A DNA stretch of 32,806 nt, from positions 1-32,806 of the forward strand of contig CANJSX010000006.1 in NCBI GenBank assembly GCA_947477055.1, in the 5' to 3' direction. This stretch comes from Sphingomonadaceae bacterium. GTDB taxonomy: Bacteria; Pseudomonadota; Alphaproteobacteria; Sphingomonadales; Sphingomonadaceae. The notes below the pieces were generated by a model. The model did not search any database and had not been told where the DNA came from. It saw only the letters and a program-made list of their open reading frames with translations. Within the stretch, counting starts at the first letter, position 1. Every line of letters begins with the position of its first letter. The position numbers and the translations under genes are program-made. Below are positions 9,002 to 16,489 of the stretch, one piece after another.

Positions 9002-9643
9002 ATGAAGATTTTCGGCAGCCTGATTTCACCCTACGTCCGCAAGGTCCACGTCGTGGCAGCGGAGAAGGGCATCGCAGTCGAAGGTGCCGGCGCCAATCCG
9101 CGCGACCCCTCGCCCGAATTTGCCAAGGCCAGCCCCTTCCGCAAAATCCCGGCAATGCTGGACGGTGATTTCGGCTTACCGGATTCGACCGCTATCGTGA
9201 CCTATTTCGATGCGCTGCAACCCGAACCCCCGCTTGTGTCCGGCGATGCGAAGCAGAAGGCGCTGGCGGTGTGGTTCGAGGAATTCGCCGATACGATCCT
9301 GTTCGGCTCGGGGATCAAGGTGGTGTTCAACCGCTTCGTCGCGCCCAAGATCCTCGGCTTTCCCGGCAACACCGATCTCGCCGAACAGGGCGAGAAGGAA
9401 CTGGTTGCGATCCTCGACTATCTCGAAAGCGTGGCCCCGGCCGAAGGCTGGCTGAGTGGCGGGGAGTTCAGCATTGGCGACCTCTCGGTCGCCTGCATGC
9501 TCAAGTCGCTCAACTACGTGAGCCCCACCCCAAATCCGGCCACGCACCCGCGCACCGCCGCCTGGTATGCCCGCGCGACAGCGCGCCCGGCCTGGGCAAA
9601 GGTCGCGGAGCAGGAAGCTGCGCAAATGGCGGCTTTCGTCTAA
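9002..9643 (+). CDS. Glutathione S-transferase family protein
   Basis: A 213-residue GST. The thioredoxin-like N-terminal domain begins MKIFGSLISPYVRKV, with the SPYVRK segment in the position of the catalytic Ser/Tyr loop. The cis-proline motif (FRKIPAML) and the glutathione-binding DSTAIVTYF motif follow. The all-alpha C-terminal domain contains the N-capping/hydrophobic staple segment GGEFSIGDLSVACML typical of GSTs. Such enzymes conjugate glutathione to electrophiles or act as peroxidases or isomerases; the substrate is unknown. It is divergent from cobS and is followed by its own terminator, so it is probably a single-gene transcript at the left end of the GST block. Confidence 0.9.
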   Translation: MKIFGSLISPYVRKVHVVAAEKGIAVEGAGANPRDPSPEFAKASPFRKIPAMLDGDFGLPDSTAIVTYFDALQPEPPLVSGDAKQKALAVWFEEFADTILFGSGIKVVFNRFVAPKILGFPGNTDLAEQGEKELVAILDYLESVAPAEGWLSGGEFSIGDLSVACMLKSLNYVSPTPNPATHPRTAAWYARATARPAWAKVAEQEAAQMAAFV

Positions 9644-9663
9644 GGCAGCAGCCCAGGATACCG

Positions 9664-9697
9664 GCCCCGGCAGACTTGGCTCTGCCGGGGCTTTATT
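9664..9697 (+). terminator. Rho-independent terminator after the first GST gene
   Basis: An 11-bp stem (GCCCCGGCAGA / TCTGCCGGGGC) closes a six-base loop CTTGGC and is followed by TTTATT. It lies 21 bp after the stop of the GST gene and separates it from the TetR-regulated genes. Confidence 0.87.
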
Positions 9698-9709
9698 GCA
9701 CTTTTTGCA

Positions 9710-9727
9710 ATACCGACCGGTTGGTAT
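9710..9727. promoter_or_regulatory. Palindromic operator, probably for the adjacent TetR regulator
   Basis: ATACCGACCGGTTGGTAT is an 18-bp palindrome in which only one symmetric pair (positions 6 and 13) fails to match. It ends 10 bp before the ATG of the TetR gene. Length, symmetry and position are those of a TetR-family operator, and the ACCGGT core resembles boxes known for TetR regulators of electrophile-response genes such as NemR. Autoregulation of the TetR gene and control of the downstream DUF1428/GST genes is inferred. It overlaps an upstream in-frame ATG (9726), which argues that the real start is the ATG at 9738. Confidence 0.7.
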
Positions 9728-9737
9728 GCCTCATTCC

Positions 9738-10379
9738 ATGATCCCGAATCGCCTCTTTCGCCAACCTGCCGAGAATGCTCGGGGCAAATTGCTGGAAGCG
9801 GCCGTCAAACTGGTCAGGATGCAGAGATTTGCGGGGACGAGCGTCGATCACCTGTGTCGTCAGGCCGGAGTCACCAAGGGCGCGTTCTTCCACCACTTCC
9901 CCAGCAAGGAGGCCCTGGGCGTTGCGGCGGCGCAGTACTGGTCGGAGAGCACCGGGGCGTTCTTTGCCGACGCGCCGTATCATCACATTGCTGATTCGGT
10001 GGAGCGGGTCCTGGCCTACATCGACTTCCGGATCGCCCTGGTTGGCGGTCCGGTGGAAGCCTTTACCTGCGTGGCGGGCACGATGGTGCAGGAAACGTTT
10101 GGCACCAGCGACGCAATCCGCCGGGCCTGCGAAACAAGCATCATGACCAACGCCGGAGCACTGGAGGCCGACATTGCCGAAGCGATGGCGCAGGCTAACG
10201 TAACCGGCACGACCGCCGCCAGCCTCGCCCGGCACATGCAGGCCGTCATCCAGGGGTCATTCATTCTCGCCAAGACGCAGGAAGGCCACGCCTGCGCCGA
10301 TCTCGCGCGCGAGCAGCTCGGCCACCTGCGCCGCTATTTTGCAATGTTGTTCAAGGCCGATATCCCTGATCCGCTGTGA
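9738..10379 (+). CDS. TetR/AcrR family transcriptional regulator
   Basis: A 213-residue repressor-type regulator. The N-terminal helix-turn-helix is clear: KLLEAAVKLVRMQRFAGTS, then VDHLCRQAGVTKGAFFHHF with the SKEALG continuation. The C-terminal ligand-binding domain (residues about 60-213) is helical and carries Cys residues (FTCVAG, RRACETS, HACADL) that could sense electrophiles, as Cys do in NemR-type proteins; this is only a suggestion. Start: the ATG at 9738 is chosen because an ATG at 9726 lies within the operator palindrome. No clear ribosome site precedes either. The stop is 13 bp before the DUF1428 gene, so it probably leads an operon with DUF1428, GST, VOC, GST and SRPBCC genes and may control it. 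Confidence 0.9.
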   Translation: MIPNRLFRQPAENARGKLLEAAVKLVRMQRFAGTSVDHLCRQAGVTKGAFFHHFPSKEALGVAAAQYWSESTGAFFADAPYHHIADSVERVLAYIDFRIALVGGPVEAFTCVAGTMVQETFGTSDAIRRACETSIMTNAGALEADIAEAMAQANVTGTTAASLARHMQAVIQGSFILAKTQEGHACADLAREQLGHLRRYFAMLFKADIPDPL

Positions 10380-10392
10380 GAGGAGAACAAGC

Positions 10393-10752
10393 ATGACCTA
10401 TATCGATGGCTATCTCATCCCGGTTAAAGAGAACAACCGCGAAGCCTATCGCGCGATGGCGGAACTGGCCGCGCCGATCTTCATCGAACATGGCGCACTG
10501 CATGTCGCGGAGTGCTGGGGCGACGATCTGATGCGTGGCAAGCACACGGACTTCTTCATGGCGGTCAAGGCCGAGGAGGGCGAAAACGTGGTGTTCAGCT
10601 GGATCATCTGGCCCGACAAGGAAGCCCGCGACAAGGGCAACCAGGCGGCCATGGCCGATCCGGGCTTCGAGGAAATGCAGGTTGAGGACGTGTTTGACGG
10701 CAAGCGTATGATCTTCAGCGGCTTCCAGACCATCGTCGACCGCACAGCCTGA
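10393..10752 (+). CDS. DUF1428 domain protein
   Basis: A 119-residue protein starting at ATG 10393 with AGGAGA just upstream. The beginning MTYIDGYLIPVKENNREAYRAMAE, the central VVFSWIIWPDKEARDKGNQ and the ending FDGKRMIFSGFQTIVD are hallmarks of DUF1428, a dimeric alpha/beta-barrel (ferredoxin-like) family related to YbaA, whose function is not established. It follows the TetR gene by 13 bp and precedes a GST by 12 bp; this setting links it to the stress/detoxification block by association only. Confidence 0.9.
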   Translation: MTYIDGYLIPVKENNREAYRAMAELAAPIFIEHGALHVAECWGDDLMRGKHTDFFMAVKAEEGENVVFSWIIWPDKEARDKGNQAAMADPGFEEMQVEDVFDGKRMIFSGFQTIVDRTA

Positions 10753-10764
10753 CAGGAGTAGACC

Positions 10765-11391
10765 ATGGCCGACTACACCTTCTTCACTCACCCGATGTCG
10801 CGCGGGCAGATCGCCCGCTGGGCGCTGCACGAGGCCGGTGTCGATTACGAGCAGGTGCTGGTCGATTGGGCCAACAAGCCCGCCGGACTGATGTCTGCCA
10901 ATCCGATGGGCAAGGTGCCGACGATCATCCATCACTCCCGGGATGGCGTCCGGGTCGTGTCTGAAGGCGCGGCGATCTGCGCCTACCTCGCCGAAGTGAA
11001 CACCTCACGCGATCTCGCCCCGTGGGAGGAGGAAGCGGCAGACTATTACCGCTGGATGTTCTTCGCCGCCGGTCCGGTCGAGCAGGCAATCGTCACCCGG
11101 TCGATGGGCTGGGAAGTGCCGAAGGAGCGCGAGGGCATGGTTGGCTTCGGCAGCCTCGAGCGCGTGCTCGATACCCTCGAAGGGCATTTCGATCGCAACG
11201 ACTGGGTCTGCGGCGCACGCTTCACCATGGCCGATGTCTATGTCGGCAGCCAGATTGACTGGGGACTGAACTTCGGCTCGATTCCGCCGCGCGTCGCCTT
11301 CGCTGCCTAAGTCGAACGGATCCAGGCCCGCCCGGCCTACAAAGCTGCCAAGTTCATCGACAGCGGCCTGGTCGCGGAGATGCGCAAATGA
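10765..11391 (+). pseudogene. Glutathione S-transferase with a premature stop codon
   Basis: From ATG 10765 (CAGGAG site upstream) the frame encodes a GST: HPMSRGQIARWALHEAGVDYE, the cis-Pro motif GKVPTII, the SEGAAICAYLAE glutathione motif and the C-terminal GARFTMADVYVGSQ staple. At 11308-11310 a TAA interrupts the conserved ending (RVAFAA-stop-VERIQARPAYKAAKF), which continues in the same frame for 26 codons to TGA 11389-11391. GSTs normally have Tyr at this place (AAYVERIQARPAY), so TAC or TAT changed to TAA. The truncated product would be 181 residues and lose the last helix. The original stop overlaps the start of the next gene (ATGA), confirming the ancestral end. Confidence 0.88.
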
Positions 11392-11863
11392 GCAAGGCCA
11401 CGCTGTGCCTCTGGTACAATCACGACGCCGAGGAAGCTTCTGCCTCCTATGCCGCAACCTTTCCCGACACCCGGATCGGCGGGATCATGCGGGCGCCATC
11501 GACAATCCCTCGACGCCCGAGGATGCCGTGCTGGTGGTCGAGATGACCCTGCTCGGGTTTCCCGTCATCCTGCTCAACGGCGGCCCGCATTTCACCAAGA
11601 GCGAGGCCTTCTCACTGCAAGTCCACACCGACGATCAGGCCGAAACCGACCGGCTGTGGGACGCTATCGTGGGCGGCGGCGGCACGGCGAGCATGTGCGG
11701 GTGGTGCAAGGACAAATGGGGCCTCTCCTGGCAGATCACGCCCCGCGCCCTCACCAACGCGACCACCCACCCCGATCCAGCAATCCGCAAGCGCGGCTTC
11801 GAGGCGATGATGAAGATGGGCAAGATCGACATCGCCGCGCTCGAAGCGGCATTGGAGGGCTGA
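11388..11863 (+). pseudogene. VOC/PhnB-like protein, frameshifted
   Basis: Translation from ATG 11388 (overlapping the old GST stop) gives MSKATLCLWYNHDAEEASAS and TFPDTRIGGIMRAPS, the N-terminal half of the '3-demethylubiquinone-9 3-methyltransferase' (PhnB-like) VOC family. The rest (DNPSTPEDAVLVVEMTLLG, LLNGGPHFTKSEAFS, CGWCKDKWGLSWQITP) is in another frame ending at TGA 11861-11863. A one-base deletion at about 11499-11501 (RAPS|DNPS) explains it. The intact ancestor would have been about 159 residues. VOC proteins bind metal or act as dioxygenases, glyoxalases or resistance proteins; this subgroup has no firm function. It is the second broken gene in a row within the GST operon. Confidence 0.86.
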
Positions 11864-11867
11864 AACC

Positions 11868-12521
11868 ATGCTTGCACTCTATGGCCACCTCTTCTCGTCC
11901 TACACCTGGAAGGCGTTGATCCCACTTTACGCCAATGCGACGCCGTTCGAGTTCCGCGCGCTTTCGCCGGAGCATCCGGAACATGGCGCGATCGTTAGTG
12001 CGGCCAGCCCGCTGGGCAAGTTCCCGGTGCTGCGCGACGGCGAGACCACGATCTTCGAAGCAACCGCGATCATCGAATACCTCGCCTTGCACCACCCCGG
12101 CCCGGCCCCGCTGCTGCCCGCCGATCCAGACGCGGCAGTTCACATCCGGATGCTGGACCGGGTGTTCGACAACTACGTCATGACGCCGATGCAGGAGATC
12201 GTCGGCGAACACATCCGCTCGCCGGGCATGCCCGATCCCGCAGTCGAGGGCCGGGCGCGCGACGTGCTCGACCGGGCCTATCGCTGGATCGACAGCTGGC
12301 TGGCGGACTATCCGCACCAGAGCGAAACGATCACGCTGATCGAATGCGCGGCCGCCCCGGCGCTGTTCTATGCCGACTGGGTCTACCCGATCCCGATGGA
12401 GCTCGACCGGCTGCGGCAATGGCGCGCGCATCTCCTCTCCCTCCCCGCGATCAGGCGCTGCGTCGACGATGCGCGGCAGTTTCGCCATTTCTTCCCCCTC
12501 GGCGCGCCGGATCGCGATTGA
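11868..12521 (+). CDS. Glutathione S-transferase family protein
   Basis: A 217-residue intact GST starting four bases after the VOC stop. The N-terminal thioredoxin fold has MLALYGHLFSSYTWKALIPLY, the cis-Pro segment LGKFPVLRDG and the glutathione-binding FEATAIIEYLALHH motif. The C-terminal domain includes MLDRVFDNYVMTPMQEIV and the ETITLIECAAAPALFYADW staple segment. Compared with the other two GSTs in the block it is clearly diverged, so these are not recent tandem duplicates. The substrate is unknown; the operon setting with TetR, VOC and SRPBCC genes suggests electrophile handling. Confidence 0.9.
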   Translation: MLALYGHLFSSYTWKALIPLYANATPFEFRALSPEHPEHGAIVSAASPLGKFPVLRDGETTIFEATAIIEYLALHHPGPAPLLPADPDAAVHIRMLDRVFDNYVMTPMQEIVGEHIRSPGMPDPAVEGRARDVLDRAYRWIDSWLADYPHQSETITLIECAAAPALFYADWVYPIPMELDRLRQWRAHLLSLPAIRRCVDDARQFRHFFPLGAPDRD

Positions 12522-12532
12522 AAGGTACTGCC

Positions 12533-12979
12533 ATGTCTCACGAACTCCTCGTCACCCGCTATATCGCCGCGCCGCCCGCCAAGGTTTGGGACGTGCTTGC
12601 CAACCGCACCAACGAGTGGTGGTGCCCGGTCCCCTGGCGGGCCGAGGTTGACTGGGGTGCCCGCACGCCCGGCACGGTCGGACATACCGTGATGTACGGA
12701 CCCGATGGCGAAGTACACGAGCATCCCGGCATGCTGCTCGCCTGGGACGAAGGCCTGCGCATTGCTTCAACCGACGCAATCGTTGGCGACCTCATGCCGA
12801 ACGGACCGTTCATGATCGGCATCTGGCAAGTCGAGCCCGAAGGCGACGGTACCCGCTACACCGCCACCGCCCGCCACTGGACCGAAGAGGCGATGAAGCA
12901 GCACGACGAGATGGGCTTCACCGATGGGTGGACCGCCTGCATGGAACAACTCGCGGCAATCTGCGAGGCCGAGGCCTGA
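12533..12979 (+). CDS. SRPBCC (START/Bet v1-like) family protein
   Basis: A 148-residue protein with a Bet v1-like hydrophobic-ligand-binding fold (AHSA1/SRPBCC type). The opening SHELLVTRYIAAPPAKVWDVL and the tryptophan-rich NEWWCPVPWRAEVDWG are typical, as are the turn GPFMIGIWQVEPEGDGTRYT and the final helix HDEMGFTDGWTACMEQLA. Family members bind small hydrophobic molecules or act as co-chaperone-like or detoxification proteins. The start ATG is 12 bp after the preceding GST stop, so it is the last gene of the plus-strand GST operon. It converges on the J-domain gene with only four bases between the two stop codons. Confidence 0.88.
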   Translation: MSHELLVTRYIAAPPAKVWDVLANRTNEWWCPVPWRAEVDWGARTPGTVGHTVMYGPDGEVHEHPGMLLAWDEGLRIASTDAIVGDLMPNGPFMIGIWQVEPEGDGTRYTATARHWTEEAMKQHDEMGFTDGWTACMEQLAAICEAEA

Positions 12980-12983
12980 GCAC

Positions 12984-13562
12984 TCAGGAAAAGGCAGCGG
13001 CTTTCCTCAGCAGCTGGTAAGCCTCGACCACCTCCTGCAAGCGCTGCTCGTAGCTGCGATCGCCGCCGTTGCGATCGGGGTGATATTTGCGCACCATCTG
13101 CGAATAGCGGCTGCGCAGATCGGTGCGATTGGCGTCGAGCGGCAGCCCGAGCACCTCCAGCGCGCGCCGCTCCTCCGGGGTGACCGCCCGACCGTCCGAG
13201 CGCTGCGCCGGATGCCGCGCTCGGTAGCGCTGGTTGATCGCATCGAGCGGATCGGCGAAATCGCGCCAGCGCGGCGCACCGTCGATCCCGGCGGTGGGGG
13301 AAAAAGCCCGCGTCTCGCGCTCCCAGCCATGGACGGGATTTTGTGCCGCCACGATCTCATCCTGGCTCATTCCCGAGAAGTAATCATAGCCAGCATTGAA
13401 GGCGCGGACGTGATCGAGACAGAACCAGCGATAGTCTCCCGGCCCGTCGAATCCGGGCCGCTGTTCACCCGGAGCGCGGAATTCGCCCGGTTCGGGGCAA
13501 CCCGGCGCCTGACAGTGGCGCGGCTGGCCCGCGATACGTCCGTGAAACCTGTCATGCTGCAT
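12984..13562 (-). CDS. J-domain (DnaJ-like) co-chaperone
   Basis: A 192-residue protein. The N-terminal part (MQHDRFHGRIAGQPRHCQAPGCPEPGEFRAPG, two Cys; then GDYRWFCLDHVRAFNAGYDYF) is an alphaproteobacterial module with a possible metal-binding CxxxxC...CxxH set. The C-terminal J domain (LEVLGLPLDANRTDLRSRYSQMVRKYHPDRNGG) contains the HPD motif that stimulates DnaK. ATG 13562 is chosen because the similarity begins there; a larger frame runs on to 14048 antisense to other genes. It is divergent from bolA across 39 bp. In many relatives this gene precedes cobS; here 4 kb of plus-strand genes separates them. Confidence 0.9.
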   Translation of the reverse strand: MQHDRFHGRIAGQPRHCQAPGCPEPGEFRAPGEQRPGFDGPGDYRWFCLDHVRAFNAGYDYFSGMSQDEIVAAQNPVHGWERETRAFSPTAGIDGAPRWRDFADPLDAINQRYRARHPAQRSDGRAVTPEERRALEVLGLPLDANRTDLRSRYSQMVRKYHPDRNGGDRSYEQRLQEVVEAYQLLRKAAAFS

Positions 13563-13601
13563 CCCCTTCCCCATGCCGTCCAATCGGCTAGAAGGGAAGA
13601 C

Positions 13602-13886
13602 ATGACCGGACCCCTCGCCCCCAAAATCGCCCACGAAATCGAACAGCTGCTGCAAGCAGCCTTCGCCCCCACCCACCTCGCGGTGATCAACGATTCCGCG
13701 CGCCACCACGGCCATTCCGGCGATGACGGCAGCGGCGAATCGCACTTCACCGTGGAGATCGAAAGCGCCACCTTTACCGGTGTCACCCGGCTCCAGCGCC
13801 AGCGCCTGGTCAACGCCGCGCTGGGTGATATTCCCGGCCAGCGCGTCCACGCCCTTGTCATCAAGGCGCGGGCACCGGGGGAATGA
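13602..13886 (+). CDS. bolA: BolA family protein
   Basis: A 94-residue BolA-like protein from ATG 13602, with GAAGGGA upstream. The signature includes PTHLAVINDSARHHGHS (with the conserved His of the Fe-S/glutaredoxin-binding loop), GESHFTVEIESATFTG, then LQRQRLVNAALGDI and the C-terminal VHALVIKARAPGE strand. BolA proteins pair with monothiol glutaredoxins and act in iron-sulfur handling; some bind DNA. It is divergent from the J-domain gene, the usual alphaproteobacterial arrangement. Its stop is one base before the ATG of the hydrolase downstream, so the two are likely cotranscribed. Confidence 0.93.
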   Translation: MTGPLAPKIAHEIEQLLQAAFAPTHLAVINDSARHHGHSGDDGSGESHFTVEIESATFTGVTRLQRQRLVNAALGDIPGQRVHALVIKARAPGE

Positions 13887-13887
13887 G

Positions 13888-14781
13888 ATGGACATGACCC
13901 GCGTCACCCTCGCCAGCGGCATCGAACTCGACGTCGTCGATACCGGCCCACGCGATGCGCCGGCGCTGATCTTCCTCCACGGCTTCCCCGAATCGCACCG
14001 CACCTGGCGGCACCAGATCGCGCATTTTTCGGATCGCTTCCGCTGCATCGCGCCCGACCAGCGCGGCTATCGCGGCTCGTCCAAGCCGCAGGAGGTGGCG
14101 AGCTACACCCCGGACAAGCTGATCGGCGACGTGTTCCAGCTGGCCGATGCGCTAGGGGTGCAACACTTCACCATCGTCGGATATGACTGGGGCGGGGCGA
14201 TCGCCTGGGGCGTGGCCCTGATGGGGCAGATGACCGGGCGGGTAACCCGGGCGGTGATCGCCAACGCTCCCCACCCGGCGATCTTCCAGAAGCTACTCTA
14301 CACTGACCCGGTGCAGCGCGGCGCCAGCCAGTACATGCGTGAATTTCGCGATCCGGCGAACGATACGCTGGTGCGCGAGCATGGGCTTGGCGCCCTGCTG
14401 CTCAAGGTGGTGAAGTGGGAACGCTCGCCCGCGATGGAGCCGGAAGAGCGCGATGCGCTGATGCGCGACTGGCAGGACAGCGAGGCTGCTTTCGGCATGC
14501 TCAACTGGTACCGCGCCAGTCCGATCGACGTGCCGACGCCGGATGCACCCTATGGCTTACCTGAGGGCTGGACGCCGCCGCCCCTGCCCAAGCTCGCGAT
14601 CCCTACGCTGGTGATCTGGGCGCTCGACGATCTCGCCCTGCCTCCCTGCAATCTTGAGGGCATGGACGCGATCATCCCGCAACTCACCGTGGTGCAGGTG
14701 CCCGGCTGCGGCCACTTCGTCCCGTGGGAAGCGCCGGATGCGGTCAATGCGGCGATGGATGCGTTTCTCGGCGTCTCCTAG
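13888..14781 (+). CDS. Alpha/beta hydrolase, epoxide hydrolase/dehalogenase-like
   Basis: A 297-residue alpha/beta-hydrolase. The oxyanion segment LIFLHGFPESHRTWRHQ, the PDQRGYRGSSKP strand-loop and the nucleophile elbow VGYDWGGAIAW are those of epoxide hydrolases and haloalkane/haloacetate dehalogenases: the nucleophile is Asp rather than Ser. The acid is likely Asp in IWALDDLALPP and the base is His in PGCGHFVPWEAP. The cap region carries NWYRAS, supplying a possible epoxide-orienting Tyr. The start ATG at 13888 follows the bolA stop by one base. Converges with and overlaps the NTF2-like gene by four bases. An epoxide substrate is favoured but not proven. Confidence 0.88.
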   Translation: MDMTRVTLASGIELDVVDTGPRDAPALIFLHGFPESHRTWRHQIAHFSDRFRCIAPDQRGYRGSSKPQEVASYTPDKLIGDVFQLADALGVQHFTIVGYDWGGAIAWGVALMGQMTGRVTRAVIANAPHPAIFQKLLYTDPVQRGASQYMREFRDPANDTLVREHGLGALLLKVVKWERSPAMEPEERDALMRDWQDSEAAFGMLNWYRASPIDVPTPDAPYGLPEGWTPPPLPKLAIPTLVIWALDDLALPPCNLEGMDAIIPQLTVVQVPGCGHFVPWEAPDAVNAAMDAFLGVS

Positions 14782-15290
14782 CCACCGGCCTTTTCAAATG
14801 AGAAATCAACCTGCGGAGTCCAGGTCGCGTCGAAGAGATCAGGCATACCCGAATCTGCAATGACGATGCGCTTCTTGATCTTCCATTTGCCGTCCGTGCG
14901 CACCAGCCAGTCGAACTCGCGGCCCTGTTCGATGCAGCGCGGCGGGCCCTTGATCGTGTCGTTGAGCTGCTGGGTCCAGACCAGGCTGCAGGTCGCCGTA
15001 TCGCCATCGACCTTGATCACGAAATTGGTCAACTGCATGTGGAACTTGCCAGTCAGCCGCGGCTTGTTGGCGAAGACATCCTTGTAGAGCTTGGTCACGT
15101 CCTCCTTGGAGGTGCAGACGATACCGTTGATGTCGAGATAGAAGTCATCTACGAAATATTCCGCGAAGGTGCCGTGGTCCGCCGTGCGGCCATAGCCGAA
15201 GTAGGTGTGGAACAGTTCCTCGATGGCGATGCGGTCTTCGATCACCTGCAGCCGCGCTGCCAGATCGCTCATGCTAGCCTGATCGCTCAT
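14778..15290 (-). CDS. SnoaL/NTF2-like protein
   Basis: A 170-residue protein of the SnoaL_4-type NTF2 fold: the opening VIEDRIAIEELFHTYFGYGRTADHGTF, FVDDFYLDINGIVCTS, FHMQLTNFVIKVDGDTATC and the C-terminal REFDWLVRTDGKWKIKKR strand followed by an IVIADSGMPDLFDATW tail. ATG 15290 is preceded by AAGGAG at eight bases, a good ribosome site that settles the start against one at 15308. Ring-hydroxylating dioxygenase beta subunits, steroid isomerases and scytalone-dehydratase-like enzymes share this fold; no substrate can be named. The gene overlaps the end of the facing hydrolase by four bases. Confidence 0.88.
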   Translation of the reverse strand: MSDQASMSDLAARLQVIEDRIAIEELFHTYFGYGRTADHGTFAEYFVDDFYLDINGIVCTSKEDVTKLYKDVFANKPRLTGKFHMQLTNFVIKVDGDTATCSLVWTQQLNDTIKGPPRCIEQGREFDWLVRTDGKWKIKKRIVIADSGMPDLFDATWTPQVDFSFEKAGG

Positions 15291-15360
15291 CCCCAAACTC
15301 CTTATCATGTTTAGTAACGGGACTTAGTCAGTTCACCGGTCAATTTCTAGCGCCAAATCG

Positions 15361-16413
15361 CTAGGCATCGCCGAACCATTCCACCCATGCGCCATGGGCG
15401 TGGGCCTGCCCGAGCAAGGACCACTGTTCGCCGCCGCCCGGCCAGTACCGGGTGCGCAGTTCGTGGCGGAAGGTCTCGCGGTTGGTTTCGACCATGACCC
15501 AGGCGATGGGGCGCTCCGGTGTGGCAGCGGCGCCTGCCGCCTCGATCATCGCCTCGATGCGGTCGCGCTTTTCGGCGGGGATATATTGCCAGACGATCGA
15601 GTGGAAGAAGGTGCGGGTCACCCCTGCTTCCTGCGGCGCGGCCAGTCGCTCGGCGACGAACTGGCCGGCATCCATCTGCTCGACCTGCGGCGCCTGCTCG
15701 GTCGCCAACGCAATCGCTGCGTTGATCCTGGCGAGGCGTGCCGGCACATCCGGCCAGACGTAGCTCTTGAGCCGCAATGCATCGGCCGGATCGGTCAGGT
15801 CCATCGGCGTCGGATCGCAGCCCCGGATCGAGACGATCTCCACCGGCACATCCGGTGGCGGAGCCCCGCGCCATTCGGGGGCGATCCGCAGCGGTGGACC
15901 CGCCCGCCCGGCATGGACCCCGCCGAGGTCGTAATCGAACCGGTCGAGCATGGTGTTGATCCCGGCGCTGGCGCCCAGTTCGTTGAGTTCGAAATTCGGC
16001 CCCAGCCGGCCGGACAGCCACAACAGCTGCGCCATGATCCCGGCGGAGCGCCCGGCTTCGTTGGTCTGCGGCGGGCCATCGAGCCAGGGCAGCAACCGCG
16101 CATCGTGAGCGCGCGCGACGGCCAGCATCACCGCATCTACCTCGGATTGATCGGACAATTCACCACGATAGATTGGCCCTAGCCGATCATCCGCACCGGT
16201 CAGTCGCAGGTTATGGAACCCTCCGGCAAGGCGCAACGGCATGGCGTCTTCCAGCGTCAGCCCAGGCCAGCCCCGCATCCGCTCGCCGATCATCAGGCCG
16301 CTCTTGAGCATGGGCGCGAAGCTGCGGACGACCCGCGCGGTGACATGCGATCCCATCGCCTCGGCGTGGCGCGCCTGCCATTCGAAGGCCCCGGCCACAT
16401 CGGCCATGTGCAT
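15361..16413 (-). CDS. DUF2332 domain protein
   Basis: A 350-residue member of the DUF2332 family. Signatures seen are the [13 protein letters not shown] opening, [21 protein letters not shown], the highly conserved [55 protein letters not shown] and the C-terminal [14 protein letters not shown] plus WVMVETNRE. Part of the family shows a Rossmann-like core, but its biochemical function is not established to my knowledge. ATG 16413 ([13 protein letters not shown]) is used; a second ATG lies at 16407 and the frame is open upstream to 16674, across the start of hisG. Divergent from hisG. Confidence 0.85.
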   Translation of the reverse strand: MHMADVAGAFEWQARHAEAMGSHVTARVVRSFAPMLKSGLMIGERMRGWPGLTLEDAMPLRLAGGFHNLRLTGADDRLGPIYRGELSDQSEVDAVMLAVARAHDARLLPWLDGPPQTNEAGRSAGIMAQLLWLSGRLGPNFELNELGASAGINTMLDRFDYDLGGVHAGRAGPPLRIAPEWRGAPPPDVPVEIVSIRGCDPTPMDLTDPADALRLKSYVWPDVPARLARINAAIALATEQAPQVEQMDAGQFVAERLAAPQEAGVTRTFFHSIVWQYIPAEKRDRIEAMIEAAGAAATPERPIAWVMVETNRETFRHELRTRYWPGGGEQWSLLGQAHAHGAWVEWFGDA

Positions 16414-16489
16414 CACGGCGCTATCGCCCGCGCCCTTTTCGTCCGCCAATTCCTTGCCCTTTCCGCGCACCCACCCTATGGCGCGCCGC

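Noticed and set aside
9002..12521. The three GST genes as recent tandem duplicates.
   Set aside because: Their N-terminal and glutathione-binding motifs differ substantially (DSTAI, SEGAAI, EATAI contexts), so they belong to different subfamilies.
9002..12979. The GST block as a prophage, transposon or integrative element.
   Set aside because: No integrase, transposase, flanking repeats or tRNA target found; composition by eye is like its surroundings.
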